DNA of 64,000 nucleotides from Siphonodentalium dalli (lineage: Eukaryota; Mollusca; Scaphopoda; Gadilida; Siphonodentaliidae). Both the position numbers and the translations under genes were made by a program. The notes under the pieces are model-generated. The model saw only the letters and a list, made by a program, of their open reading frames with translations, did not search any database and was not told the origin of the DNA. Positions 21,500 through 31,989 of the stretch are shown here, one piece after another; position 1 is the first letter of the stretch; each line of letters starts with the position of its first letter. The stretch covers positions 225,138,578 to 225,202,577 of the forward strand of contig CP136062.1 of assembly GCA_032622095.1 (NCBI GenBank), in the 5' to 3' direction.

Positions 21500-23290
21500 G
21501 GAGGCTCTCATCTAGAGGACCCCCGAAGATCACTATGAAGTCTGGTGATCATCAGATGAGGGATATGGTCTGTAGGGTGTGCCAAAGGATTTAGTCATAC
21601 CAAGAGTAAAATCCATGATGGCTGCCCAGTGGCCATGCTTTTCATCGAAAATTGTTCAAATTTGACAGCTCCCATTTAGAGGTGAATCTAAACATGCATG
21701 TAAATTTTCAAAACAGCGGGCTGCTGGGTGTGCCAATGGATTCAAATTTGAAATCCAAGATGGCTGCTGGTGGCCATGTATTTTAACAAATTTCGGTCAA
21801 AATAGAAGGCTCCCATCTAGAGGTAACCCCGAAGATCCATTTGAAGTAGCTCAACTTGGAAGGAGTTAATTTTTTGCTGAGTTTGCCGATCAATGAATAG
21901 AAAGATAAAGAAGAAGGAAAGTAAACTAGAGGTCACCCTGAAGATCCATATGAAGTTTGGTGACAATCGGATGAGAGACGTGGCCTGTAGGGTATACCGA
22001 AGGACTTAGTCATACAAAAGAGTAAATTCCAAGATGGCCGCTGGTGGCCATGTTTTTCAATAAATGTTGTTCAAAATAGGAGAAGATTCATGTGAAGATT
22101 GGTGATGATCGGATGAGGGATGTGGTCTGTAGGGTGTGCCAAAGGAGTTAGCCATACAAAGCGTAAAATCCAAGATGGCTGTCAGCGGCCATGTTTTTCA
22201 TCACAAATTGTTCAAATTCAATAGTGCCCATCTACAGGTGATCACAATATCTGCCTGCAAGATTAAACTAGAGGTGTGACTGTCCCAATGGGACTACGGA
22301 TACCCCCCTGTTTTTAAAATACTAAGATGTTTCACATGTCAGTAAACATTTAGTTAAAATAATAAAATAACAATTCCCATTGCAGGTGTACAACCATAAC
22401 CCTAATCTTAAACCTATTGACCGAAAAATGTAGAAATAAAAGCTTGGACAAAATTATGTATGTTGCGAAAAAAAATTCTAAGTCGAAAAAGGGGAATAAC
22501 TCCACACAAAAAATGTCGGACAGACGTCATAATCGCAGGTGCACAGGTTCCCACGGTACTAAATATCAGTGCCAAGATTAAAAAACATTGACCGAAAAAT
22601 GTAGGCTCGGACAAAATTATGCATGTTGCAAAAAAAGTTTCTAAGTTGAAAAAGGGGGATAACTCCACCAAAAAATGTCGGACAGACGTCATAATCGCAG
22701 GTGCACAAGTTCCCATGGTACTAAATATCTGTGCCACGTTTTAAAAAAATTGACGGAAAAATGTAGGAATAAAAGCTCGGACAAAAGTATACATGTTGCG
22801 AAAAATTTCTAAGTCGAAATAGGGGGGATAACTCCACCAAAAAAACGCTGACAGACGTCAAAATCGCAGGTGCACAGGTTCCCATGGTGGTTGATGTATG
22901 TGCCAAGTTTCACGGAAATTGATAAAAAAACGACTGAGAAAAAATCCGGACAAATTTGTGTCGACGGACGGACGACGGACGGACGACGGACGGACAAGCC
23001 GACTCCAGTATACCCCCCCCTAACTTCGTTGCGGGGGGTATAAAAATGATCTAGCCATAAATACGGGCTGTAGTGTGTGCAGATGGACTCAAATTTTAAA
23101 TCCAAGATGGCTGCTGGCTGCCATGTTTTTCGTCAAACTTTGGAAGCTACATATGAAGTTTGCTGAAGATCGGATAAGGGATGCGGCCTGTATGGTGTGC
23201 CGAGGAAATTGTTAACGCACGGACGCTCGCATGGATGACAACCTATGGTAATAGCTCAAACGTTACGTAATGTTCAGCTTACAAAAATGG
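21500..23290. repeat. Dispersed repeat with embedded CCCAATGGGACT element
   Basis: AAGATGGCTG...GGCCATGTTTTTC units as at 8.4-9.3 kb (about 21615, 21760, 22030, 22170, 23105). They are interrupted at about 22268-23042 by an element running from GACTGTCCCAATGGGACTACGG to CGTTGCGGGGGGTATAA with four ~130-bp internal units (GTCGGACAGACGTCATAATCGCAG). The ORFs seen here follow the repeat units. Confidence 0.6.
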
Positions 23291-23600
23291 ATTCAAGCAT
23301 TTTTTTTTTTCCACTGACCCTACCCAAACAAGATACAGAATATCTGTAGAGCTTAAAAATAGAAAAGTTTGGCCTAATTCTGACAGAGTTCTTTGAAATT
23401 GACAAAGCTAACTTGTCACAAAAAAGTTACTGATGTTTGGAATGTTAACTATTAAAACTTTTCATAAAGCAGATTTTTATCGCTCACTGGTACAAAGTGT
23501 CCTGAAGTTGACTCCCGAATGATAAAACTTGAGTATGCACAAAAGCGATTCTCAATCAATAGACTGGCCAACTCCACATAATTGTGTTAAGTTCTCAAAC

Positions 23601-23809
23601 CTGACGACTCGCACAGCACATATTTCGTCTCATTGCAGCCTGCTCGGATCCATTGGCAATCAGTTGTCACAGCAGCACATGAACCCACATTTGGGGATCC
23701 TGGTGCCCAATCTAGCCACTGAAGGGTATACCCGTCCAGTGTCTTCCAAGTTACACCGTCATCTTCAGTATGAGCTCCAATCCACGAATGAGTGCAGTTG
23801 TTGTTAAAC
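23601..23809 (-). CDS. Exon: C-type lectin-like domain 2, C-terminal half
   Basis: 209-nt phase 2-1 exon completing CTLD2 (129 aa). Motifs: NNCTHSWIGAHTEDDG, VTWKTLDGYTLQWLDWAPG, SPNVGSCAAV, WIRAGCNETKYVLCESS. The proline of the EPN-type loop is kept (GSPN) but the acidic partner is Ser, and WND is replaced by WIR, so the calcium site looks weak. Two additional cysteines (NNC and TTDC) could form an extra disulfide. The donor is TCAG|gtttga, a weaker donor than its neighbours. The acceptor tattttcaag lies only 14 nt from the edge of a mariner-like MITE (23824-23940), so the branch point must be inside or beyond that MITE. Confidence 0.86.
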
Positions 23810-23823
23810 CTTGAAAATACATA

Positions 23824-23940
23824 CAGTAATGCCCTAAATAATCGACTCCTTAACCACAGCAGAATTATGGGTAATTTTTCAGGATTTATTTGGAAATATG
23901 GCTTTTTGCCATTCATCGGAAAGCTCTCAGGGCATTACTG
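23824..23940. mobile_element. mariner-like MITE, shortened copy, next to the CTLD2 acceptor
   Basis: TA-flanked (23822-23823 and 23941-23942), ends CAGTAATGCCC and GGGCATTACTG. Similar to 13298-13510, but one arm is almost wholly deleted. Its edge is 14 nt from the first base of exon 23601-23809. Confidence 0.8.
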
Positions 23941-23966
23941 TAGCCTACAAAATAATGATATGCTGT

Positions 23967-24275
23967 GCGGGTTAGTGGGCTAGCATCACTAAATTCACCC
24001 TCTGGAGACCTCATTCTGCTAAGGCCTCATCTTCTCTGGAAAGTATCTTTATTATCAAATTAACAAGTTTTTTGGTCAAATTGGCAGACAACATATTTCA
24101 TAATTGAGGTGCCCAATGGTTGCATATCATCATCTGGGAACTTAAAACTCAGTTTAGGTTTCTCATAGCAGATGAGGCCATGCAGAATGAGGTCCCCCAG
24201 AGGATGAAATTGGTGCAGGATAGCCTCACTAATTTCACCCTCTGGGGACCTCGTTCTGCAAATTTCCGGCACCAA
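23967..24275. repeat. GAATGAGGTCCCC hairpin repeats, two copies
   Basis: Arms GCAGAATGAGGTCCCC...GAGGGTGAATTT and their inverse AAATTCACCCTCTGGGGACC face each other (23967-24037 partial, 24173-24275). The same ~105-bp hairpin recurs at about 25128-25232, 31998-32100, 32690-32800, 33236-33345, 42460-42545 and 44665-44765. A non-coding MITE-like family; no flanking duplication was settled. Confidence 0.6.
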
Positions 24276-24552
24276 ATTCTCAGGCTTGAATATAATATTA
24301 TTTAGGCCATGCAATGTCAATTTCTCCATTTCTCGGTCCACCAAATAACAGTTCATCATTCCGTAGATCAACTCATCAAAGGGCACATGGTTGACATGTG
24401 TCTGCGATTTACCCCAACATAATGGTTACAACAAATGTGCATTTTTGTCTTGGGACCTCATTCTGAAAATGACAGGCACACTAAACTCAGACTTGGTCAG
24501 TAATGTTAGACATCCATCTCAAACCTCACTGATAAAGTTTAATGTTTAACCC

Positions 24553-24635
24553 ACAGGGAGCCTCATACAGATGGTAGCCTGCACTACAGACTGTCGTCTG
24601 CTCCAGTCTATGTGGGGCTCTCTATGGGTGTTAAA
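24553..24635. repeat. Short palindrome (GGGAGCC...GGGGCTC)
   Basis: CCCACAGGGAGCCTCATACAG pairs with TATGTGGGGCTCTCTATGGG. It resembles the central palindrome of the hairpin MITEs at 11.6 kb and 40.7 kb. Confidence 0.5.
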
Positions 24636-24752
24636 TGACAGGCACACTAAACTCAGGCTTGGCCTGAAAACTGAACAAATATATTTTGACGATGAACATT
24701 CTATTTTTGCATTCTGGCTTATCAGCTATAAGAATTTCATGATATGACTCAC

Positions 24753-24930
24753 AAGTATTCTTTTATGAAATCTTTCGTCTCTTCATTGTATATATTTGCT
24801 ATTAGTCCACCAAATAAACTGCATATATCTTGTCCTTCCATTGTTGTCTTATTCAGCTGTATCAGCCAATAACATCTCTGTGTAACTGGATACGAGATTG
24901 CGAACGGATGTTGACAGAAACCAGTTGATA
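24753..24930 (-). CDS. Exon: C-type lectin-like domain 2, N-terminal half
   Basis: 178-nt phase 1-2 exon with no in-frame ATG near its start, so an ATG-based ORF scan misses it. It reads STGFCQHPFAISYP, QRCYWLIQLNKTT (long-form Cys pair and an NKT sequon), GQDICSLFGGLIANIYNE (helix with canonical Cys and GGLIA) and DFIKEY. The acceptor is attattgcag and the donor TT|gtgagt. Splicing to 23601-23809 gives Leu at the junction and a complete CTLD. The open frame between perfect splice sites, plus the match to the layout of CTLD1, makes this a confident call. Confidence 0.87.
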
Positions 24931-25127
24931 CTGCAATAATTAAATCTTAAGCTGTCAATACACAAATACTTTAAAACAATTGGTTGACCCTTAATATACT
25001 GAATGTATTCTCCCATTCAGTTACAACAGTATACATTGGAATTGTCTATTATTCATTTGAAGGGATGTTAAGAATATATGAGCATGGAGACATCAGATAA
25101 GATGCAAGTCTTGAAATATTGTTTCTG

Positions 25128-25860
25128 TAATTTGCAGAATGAGGTCCCCTGAGGCTGATTTCAGTGACGCCATAACAGATGGCGGGCTGTCATTACCAAA
25201 TTCACCCTCTGGGAACCTTATTCTACTTAAGCCTGAGAGACCTAGGATTAGTTTGAAGTTCCGCAGTTGAAGTTGCTGACAATCAATGTTCACCCATAAG
25301 TCCCCTCGATTCTACATTTTATCTTCTGCAAATTAGGGGATATAGAAACTGAAAAGAAGGGAACAAGTGATTGCACCGGTGGTGCTGGCATACCCCAATG
25401 GTGGAAAATTTGAACCGATAAAGTATGGGTGAGATATCTGCTTGGACGGGGAAAAAACCCCAACATTTTCAAATAAACAAAGAAAAATAATTGTAGAATG
25501 GAAAACATGAACAAACCGATTGAACACTCAATTGATTGCCATCATCATAATGAACATCCATAAGAAATTTAATTGATATCCGTCAACTGTTCGCGAAGAT
25601 ACGGACAAAAAACCAACACTTCAAAATCTACAAAGATGAACAACTCTAGAATGGAAAACTGGAAAAAACGATTGAACACTCAATAAAACGATTCAAAACT
25701 CAATTGATTGCCATCATAGTAGTGAACATCCAAATTTCATTGAGATTCTTCAACCGGTGGTGGAGATATCTGCTCGGATGGGAAAAAAACAACATTTCAA
25801 GATAAACAAAGATGAATAACTCTAGAACAGAAAAACTGGGAAAAAACGATTCAACCCCTG
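25128..25860. repeat. Hairpin repeat followed by ~140-bp tandem units
   Basis: 25128-25232 is a GAATGAGGTCCCC hairpin copy. From about 25440, three diverged units share ACAAAGATGAATAACTCTAGAA, AAAACGATTGAACACTCAATTG and GATATCTGCTCGGA. No coding signal. Confidence 0.55.
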
Positions 25861-25874
25861 AGTTATTTCATTTA

Positions 25875-26027
25875 AGTAATGGATGTTGATTGTGTTGCAA
25901 TCCGTAGAGTATGGATGCAAGTTGGTCTGACATTTTGTGTTGAATGCGAATGTGTTCCACACATAAAAATGTCAGACCAACTTGCATCCATACTCTATGG
26001 AATGCAACAAAATCAACACCCATTACT
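25875..26027. mobile_element. Palindromic TA-flanked MITE
   Basis: Arms AGTAATGGATGTTGAT...GCAAGTTGGTCTGACATTTT and the inverse meet around GTGTTGAATGCGAATGTG. Flanked by TA (25873-25874 and 26028-26029). The ends are degenerate mirrors with 2-3 mismatches. It lies in the intron 3' of the CTLD1 exon. Confidence 0.7.
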
Positions 26028-26190
26028 TATATTTACACTCAACCAACTGGCAGATTAAAAGAGTTATTCCAACCAACCAACGTCCTGCATTCATGTTCCA
26101 CAATACGAATGCATGTGTGAGTGTAAATATTAAAAATAATATTTTTTTAAATGGCAATACCACCCACCAAGACTTATATTTTGACTGTAC

Positions 26191-26447
26191 CTTCTGATTG
26201 GCAGAGGCTAGCACGTTTATCAGTGCAGTCGGCAGCAAACATCTTGTTGTATTCCACATCAACACATCTTTCATGACTAGGACTGGCATAAGGTTCGCGA
26301 GCATTAATGTATAGACCTTGGTACCAACCCAGCCATTCAGGTTTATAACCATCCCACTTCACCCACTCGTCTATAACGTCCAAGCTGTTGTATCCAATCC
26401 AGGAAGATGTTACGTTTCCTTCTCTAAGAAGATCATTGAAAAACAGC
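26191..26447 (-). CDS. Exon: C-type lectin-like domain 1, C-terminal half
   Basis: 257-nt phase 2-1 exon that completes CTLD1 (141 aa with 36715-36880). Visible motifs: LFFNDLL, GNVTSSWIGYNS (WIG core and an NVT sequon), WVKWDGYKPEWLGW, then ERCVDV, FAADCTDK and ASLCQSE carrying the last three canonical cysteines. The calcium/sugar motif is degenerate: the EPN position reads REPYASP and there is no WND before the penultimate Cys (MFAAD instead), so classical mannose or galactose binding is doubtful. The acceptor is tttttccag and the donor GAAG|gtacag. A palindromic TA-flanked MITE lies about 165 bp beyond the donor. Confidence 0.88.
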
Positions 26448-26813
26448 CTGGAAAAAATCATATACCCAAAATTATTTAATGAAATATAATATAACTAGCT
26501 GAAAAAGGCTCCGTTCCACTTGCTTTAGCCGTCTGCGGCCCCTGTGCACATGACAGACAGATCCTATTCTTCATATATGGAGATAATATATATTATGCTA
26601 CTTCAATATGTCCTCGTGGAGATAGGTTCATATTGGACCTAAATATTGACATTGCTTCATATTGGACTGGAATAAGCCCATAGTGGACTTATACCGTTGG
26701 ATGGCACGAGCCACAGTGAAAACACATCTATAAAGAGCGAACATCTGATGCTGCAACATATCCTCAGGCAAATAGGTACAGATTGGACCTAAATATTAAC
26801 ATACAGTAAAGAG

Positions 26814-26940
26814 CAAATTTTAGTATTATGGAAGTGCCATGGCTTGTTGCCATTCATCGGAAAGCTCTCGGGGAGAGCTTTCCGATGAATGGCAATAAGC
26901 CATGGCACTTCCATAATACTAAAATTTGCTCTTCATTTTA
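26814..26940. mobile_element. Palindromic MITE related to the mariner-like family
   Basis: CAGTAAAGAGCAAATTTTAG on the left and CTAAAATTTGCTCTT on the right, meeting at AAGCTCTCGGGGAGAGCTTT, the same centre as 13298-13510. The outer ends differ from that copy and the right terminus is eroded (no matching TA). Confidence 0.65.
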
Positions 26941-27086
26941 TCACATCTCTCGCCCGACCGATGAATAACTTCCGAAACCCGATTTAAATGTGTCGAAGTC
27001 TCCCCCCAAGATGAATCGTATGGGTACAACATTACTGGCAATGATATATATCCCGTTGTTGTTTGCGATAGGATTCAATAGGTTAA

Positions 27087-27468
27087 CCCTTTACCCAACA
27101 AACCGGCCAATTAAAGCTTCAACAGCCTAAAATATCTTCGGTCTGTCTCAATAGAACCATGCAAATATGGATATCATTGGAACCGGCTCATTGACCACAT
27201 TGTGATGGTTACAGTTATGCCTTGCGCCAATGCATTCTCTTATATATGCGAGTCGACCATAGGTCGCCTCGCATATATAAGAGAATGCATTGGCCTAAAA
27301 AAAATCTTTTTTTAACACTTTTTACCATTTTTTCTTACAATCTTTAACAATTTTATAATGTTTAATGTGTTAAGCCAATGCATTCTCTTATATATGCGAG
27401 GCGACCTATGGTCGACTCGCATATATAAGAGAATGCATTGGTACAGGGCCGTTCTGTTGGGTAAAGGG
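27087..27468. mobile_element. piggyBac-like MITE, copy 2
   Basis: TTAA at 27083-27086 and 27469-27472; ends CCCTTTACCCAACA and TGTTGGGTAAAGGG. Same orientation as copy 1 (3020-3412) and almost identical, with both 69-bp hairpins intact, so it is a recent copy. Confidence 0.82.
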
Positions 27469-27994
27469 TTAATGTTTAAAGATGTCGCGACTATTGGGAA
27501 TTCCCATGTCTGTGGGATTTCCATTTGTAATACACTGTGTGCGTCACATGCGTTTTGGTTGTTTATTGCATGACGTATATTTATGGAATGTGAATGCGTT
27601 TCAACATACTATTTCATCAAATTTGATGCTTTTATGAATTTTAATAATTAAAGCATCATGCTGTTTGTGATCTATATATATAATTTATATAATTAATAAT
27701 CACAAAATAATTCATAAATTTTGTGTTTTGAATTTAGAAAATGCCAATCGAGTCAACTCACTTACATGTATAAATAGCTAGCCCTACCTGCTTTAGTTTC
27801 CAACCATATATAGGGTATATATGTTATATATATGATGTTACATGAATTTCTACAATGTAATTCATTAATGAATTCATAATTTCAGAGCCAAGTAACTGCT
27901 ACAACAATTACCACGTCCCATTATCTACATGATGTGTACTACTTGCAAATACACCCGTTCTCGGCTGCGTAATTACCACGGCAGTGCTGATTGA

Positions 27995-28235
27995 CGTGGC
28001 TAATTTCAAAAGCTGCATATTGGACTTATTTTATTCTGAATTAGGCCCATAGTGGGCTTTTTTAATAAAAAAATATATATTTATTTAATTAATTTTTTTT
28101 TAAACTAATGCCTTTATAACCTCCACCAGAGTACCGCCTGTCACCAAACCAAATTGGTTGAAATCGGAACAACTACAGCGACAGACAGACTGATCCTACT
28201 CTTTTCTATATATATAGATTACAACTACTTTCACT
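27995..28235. repeat. Possible Helitron 5' end fragment (inverted)
   Basis: TTGGTTGAAATCGGAACAAC, GACAGACAGACTGATCCTAC and then TATATATATAGATTA. Read on the minus strand it starts TCTATATATATAGAAAAGAG, a Helitron-like 5' end. A sister copy is at 35045-35297. The 3' end is not located. Confidence 0.4.
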
Positions 28236-28243
28236 CAACATGT

Positions 28244-28805
28244 GTTCTGTTATCATTAAATTTAGCATTTTTTGTTATGTGTGCCGTTATCAGTAAATTT
28301 TGAATTTTTTGTTATGTGTGCTGTTATCAGTAAATTTTGTGTTTTTTTTGTTATGTGTTATCAGTAAATTTGGTATTTTTTGTTATGTGTGCCGTTATCA
28401 GTAAATTTGGTATTTTTTGTTATGTGTGCTGTTATCAGTAAATTTTTTGTTTTTTGTTATGCGTGCTGTTATCAGTAAATGTTGTGTTTTTTGTTATGAC
28501 TGTGTTATCAGTAAATTTTGTGTTTTTTGTTATGTGTGCTGGTATCAGTAAATTTTTTGTTTGTTGTTATGTGTTATCAGTAAATTTGTATTTTTTGTTA
28601 TGTGTGCCGTTGTCAGTAAATATGTTATTTTTTGTTATGTGTGCTGTTATCAGTAAATTTTTTGTTTTTTGTTTTGTGTGCTGTTGTCAGTAATTTTTTT
28701 GTTTTTTTGTTATGTGTTATCAGTAAATTTTGTATTTTTTGTTATGTGTGCTGTTAGCCTGTTATCAGTAAATTTTGTATTTTTTGTGATGTGTGCTGTT
28801 ATGAC
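28244..28805. repeat. ~37-bp minisatellite (GTTATCAGTAAATTTT)
   Basis: About 15 units of GTTATGTGTGCTGTTATCAG plus TAAATTTTGTATTTTTT with variable lengths of the T run and some units lacking the GTGC part. The open frames across it are repetitive (VLSVNFVFFVMCA) and not a protein. Confidence 0.85.
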
Positions 28806-29177
28806 ACCATTGTTGCTTGACAATATACCACTACCCACCATCTACCATTGAGTCTTATGACAGACAAAGGATTCATTAGTGTTAATCCTCATTACTGTTT
28901 TTGTGCATTTGCATTGTTTTATAGCGCTCTGCCATGAGTGCCTTTTGTTACCAATTATGCTGCATCACCTAATCAATTAGCAGATGATCATACTGTAATT
29001 TTGATTCTCATGGCACTCCCATTACGAAATTAATTTGGGTTTTTGAATTTGATTTCTGATTTTGAAATAAAATGAAAGTGTCAATGACACTGTAGCTCAA
29101 CTTAGGTATGGGACTAATTTAATGGTTGACAGTAAATGGAGGAATTAGGAAAGGTGCTAATTGAAATGTTTAAGTAA

Positions 29178-29846
29178 GTGCCACCGCACACGCTACGATT
29201 AAAATCGTAAGTGGGGAAAATCGCAGGTGGAGAAAAGTGACTTGCCCGCAGACACTACGATGTTTGCAGCTACGATTTTATCCACGTGATCGATCTCATG
29301 ATAGCAAAATGTTATATCACATTCTCCTCATTATGCAATTATATACATATACATCATCATGGCATGTATCTCAATTTTCTAAACTAACAAGTTGATGTTG
29401 AAAGTTTTTTATTTTGCCATTTTTGTACCTGTCAACTCAACAGGCTCAGCTGCCCCAATTGAATTTCAACAATTCCGGCAGCCCTCTACTCCTTGTCTGC
29501 ATAGCAGAATGCTGGTGGCTGGTATGTGGTATAGGCCTGCACTCCCTGTCATGCCACATGTCCACCAATGTGGCCTCGTTTTTGTAAGTCCAAGAAGTTT
29601 GTAAACTTTGCGCCATTTTTGAATTTTTTCTTTTCGTGGTATTTACAACATGACCAGTGCGACAGTGGTCATGTGACAGCTACGATCGCGAGTGTTGCCA
29701 AGGTCACGCCACGATTTTCCTGGTAAAATCAAACAGTGCTTGATCGCTACGATTTGGCAACGATATTGTCGTGGGCATGCGCATTGGATGCTTCCCCCTG
29801 CGATTTTCCCCACTTACGATTTTAATCGCAGTGTGTGCAGTGGCAC
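29178..29846. mobile_element. Harbinger-like MITE (TAA duplication)
   Basis: Flanked by TAA (29175-29177 and 29847-29849). Inverted ends of about 45 bp: GTGCCACCGCACACGCTACG and the inverse of CGCAGTGTGTGCAGTGGCAC, both leading into CTTACGATTTTAATCG / GGGGAAAATCGCAGG. A 3-bp T-A-A duplication is the PIF/Harbinger type. No ORF for transposase. Confidence 0.75.
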
Positions 29847-30808
29847 TAAGACAAGATGTAAATACAATCTACATGTCAATATCAACATTCATGACAAGTT
29901 TCATAATGATCGGATCAGGGATGTGGTCTGTAGGGTGTGCCAAAGGATTTAGTGATGCAAAGAGTAAATTCTAAAATGGCCACCGGTGGCCATGTTTTTT
30001 TGCCAAATGACCCAAAATGACTCGTTCCCATCTACATGTCAATGTCAACATCCATGACAAATTTGATGAAGATCAAACAAACAGATCGGTCTATAACCCA
30101 TGCTAATGGATTTTGTAGAAATATTTAGTCATACAAAGAGTAAAATCCAAAATGGTGATTGGTGGCCATATTTTTTTGCCGAATGACCCCAAAATGACTC
30201 GTTCCCATCAAGAGGTCACCCCGATGATCCATATGGAGTTTGGTGATGATCAGATCAGGGATGTGGTATGTAGGGTGTGTCAAAGTATGTAGTGATGCAA
30301 AGAGTAAAATCCAATATGGCTGCTGGTGGCCATGTTTTTTGGCCAAATGACCCCAAAATGACTCGGATCAGGGATGTGGTCTGTAGGATGTGTCAAAGGA
30401 TTTAGTGATGCAAAGAGTAAAATCCAAGATGGCCACCAGCGGCCAAGTTTTTTGGCAGATTGATCCTAAAATTACTCGTTCCCATCTACATGTAAATGTC
30501 AACATTCATGACAAATTTTATGATGATCAGACAAACAGTACGGCCTGTAGCCCGCGCCAATGGATTCAATTTTGAAATCCAAGATGGCCACCAGCGGCCA
30601 TGTTTTTTGGCTGAATGACCCCAAAATGACTCGTTCCCATCTACATGTCAATGTCAATGCTCATGACAAATTTCATTATGATCCGACCAAAGGTATGACA
30701 TGTAGCCCGTGCCAAACTATTTAGTCATGCAAAGAGTAAAATCCAAGATGGCTGCTGGCAGGCATGTTTTATGGCTGATCAACTCCAAAATGACTCGTTC
30801 CCATCTAC

Positions 30809-31419
30809 TAGAGCTGGGACGGTTATGCGGTTAACCGGTTAACCACCAACTATGGCCGTGACCGGTCACGTATTTGCCGTGGTCGGTTAACCGTAACATC
30901 ACTATTATAGTGTATGATCACTGTGATGGTCAGCTATAACTGGCTATAAGAGGGTTAATCTGTCTCCGTCAATTAAAATGAATCCGAGATTGACGGAACA
31001 ACATCAAACGCGGTGGGTCGGCTCTTTGAAGGCTACATTTAACAGCCTGCCGACGTCAAAACGAAACATCAAAGGGTCAGCACACGTGTGATCTTACAAC
31101 ATTGTCACATCGCATGACTCGTATTCAGTATTATTATCAGGAAGATAATTGTTTTTGTTATCAACGACTAGTTATTTCTTGAGACTCCCGGCCCTTCAAT
31201 TAGATATGTGATTATGTGTGTCATGGGTGACAACTTCTTTGTATAATGGGCAGGAGCCGTTCTCAAACTTACCATGTCAGTGAGCATCACAATCATCGCC
31301 GTTCTGCATACTGGGCTTACCCACCCATAATAGTACCTATAATATGTGGTTAACCGGTTAATCACGGTTTTTTGCTGTTCATAACCGGTCACGAAAAACC
31401 CATAACCGTCCCAGCTCTA
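30809..31419. mobile_element. hAT-like non-autonomous element, 611 bp
   Basis: Perfect 8-bp duplication CCATCTAC (30801-30808 and 31420-31427). Ends TAGAGCTGGGACGGTTATG and its inverse, subterminal GGTTAACCGGTTAA motifs on both sides. Removing it restores the CTCGTTCCCATCTACATGTC text present in neighbouring repeat units, so the empty site is known from paralogues. No transposase. Confidence 0.9.
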
Positions 31420-31989
31420 CCATCTACATGTCAATATTAACATAACTGACAAATTTTATGATGATCAGATGAACAGTAGGACATGTAGCCCGTGCTAATG
31501 GATTGAATTTTGAAATCCAAGATGGCCACTGGCAGCAATGTTTTTTATCCGAATGACCCCAAAATGACTCGTTCCCATCTACATGTCAATGTCAACAGCT
31601 ATGACAAATTTTATAATGATCCGACCAAAGGTACGACCTGTAGCCCGTGCTAAAGGAAATTGTTGACGTGTCAACAGCTATGACAAATTTTATAATGATC
31701 CGACCAAAGGTACGACCTGTAGCCCGTGCTAAAGGAAATTGTTGACGAATCACACATGCACACACACAAACACATGGACGACGGATACCAAGCCATGGCA
31801 ATAGCTCAAACTTTACAAAGTAAAGTTGAGCTAAAAATGTAATCATGCAGTAATCATAATCATGTAAATCAAAAGTAATTGTAAACATAATCGATTACAT
31901 GAGAATGTAATCGCCACAACCCTGGTACCAGTACCGCGGTTCCCCTCATGGAAACCTACCTGTACTGATCAAGTCTGAGTTTAGTGTGC

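Larger units (their letters stand above)
29065..31835. repeat. Large dispersed repeat bounded by GTAGCTCAACTT / AAGTTGAGCTA
   Basis: Starts GTGTCAATGACACTGTAGCTCAACTT and ends CTTTACAAAGTAAAGTTGAGC near 31835. Internal AAGATGGC...GGCCATGTTTTTTGGC units as at 8.4 kb and a 68-bp exact duplication near 31600-31745. It has been hit by a Harbinger-like MITE (29178-29846) and a hAT-like element (30809-31419). Non-coding; the inverted CTCAACTT ends suggest a DNA element of its own. Confidence 0.6.

Noticed and set aside
28454-28851. Plus-strand hydrophobic ORFs resembling a membrane protein
   Set aside because: Translation of the GTTATCAGTAAATTTT minisatellite; frame breaks with each irregular unit.
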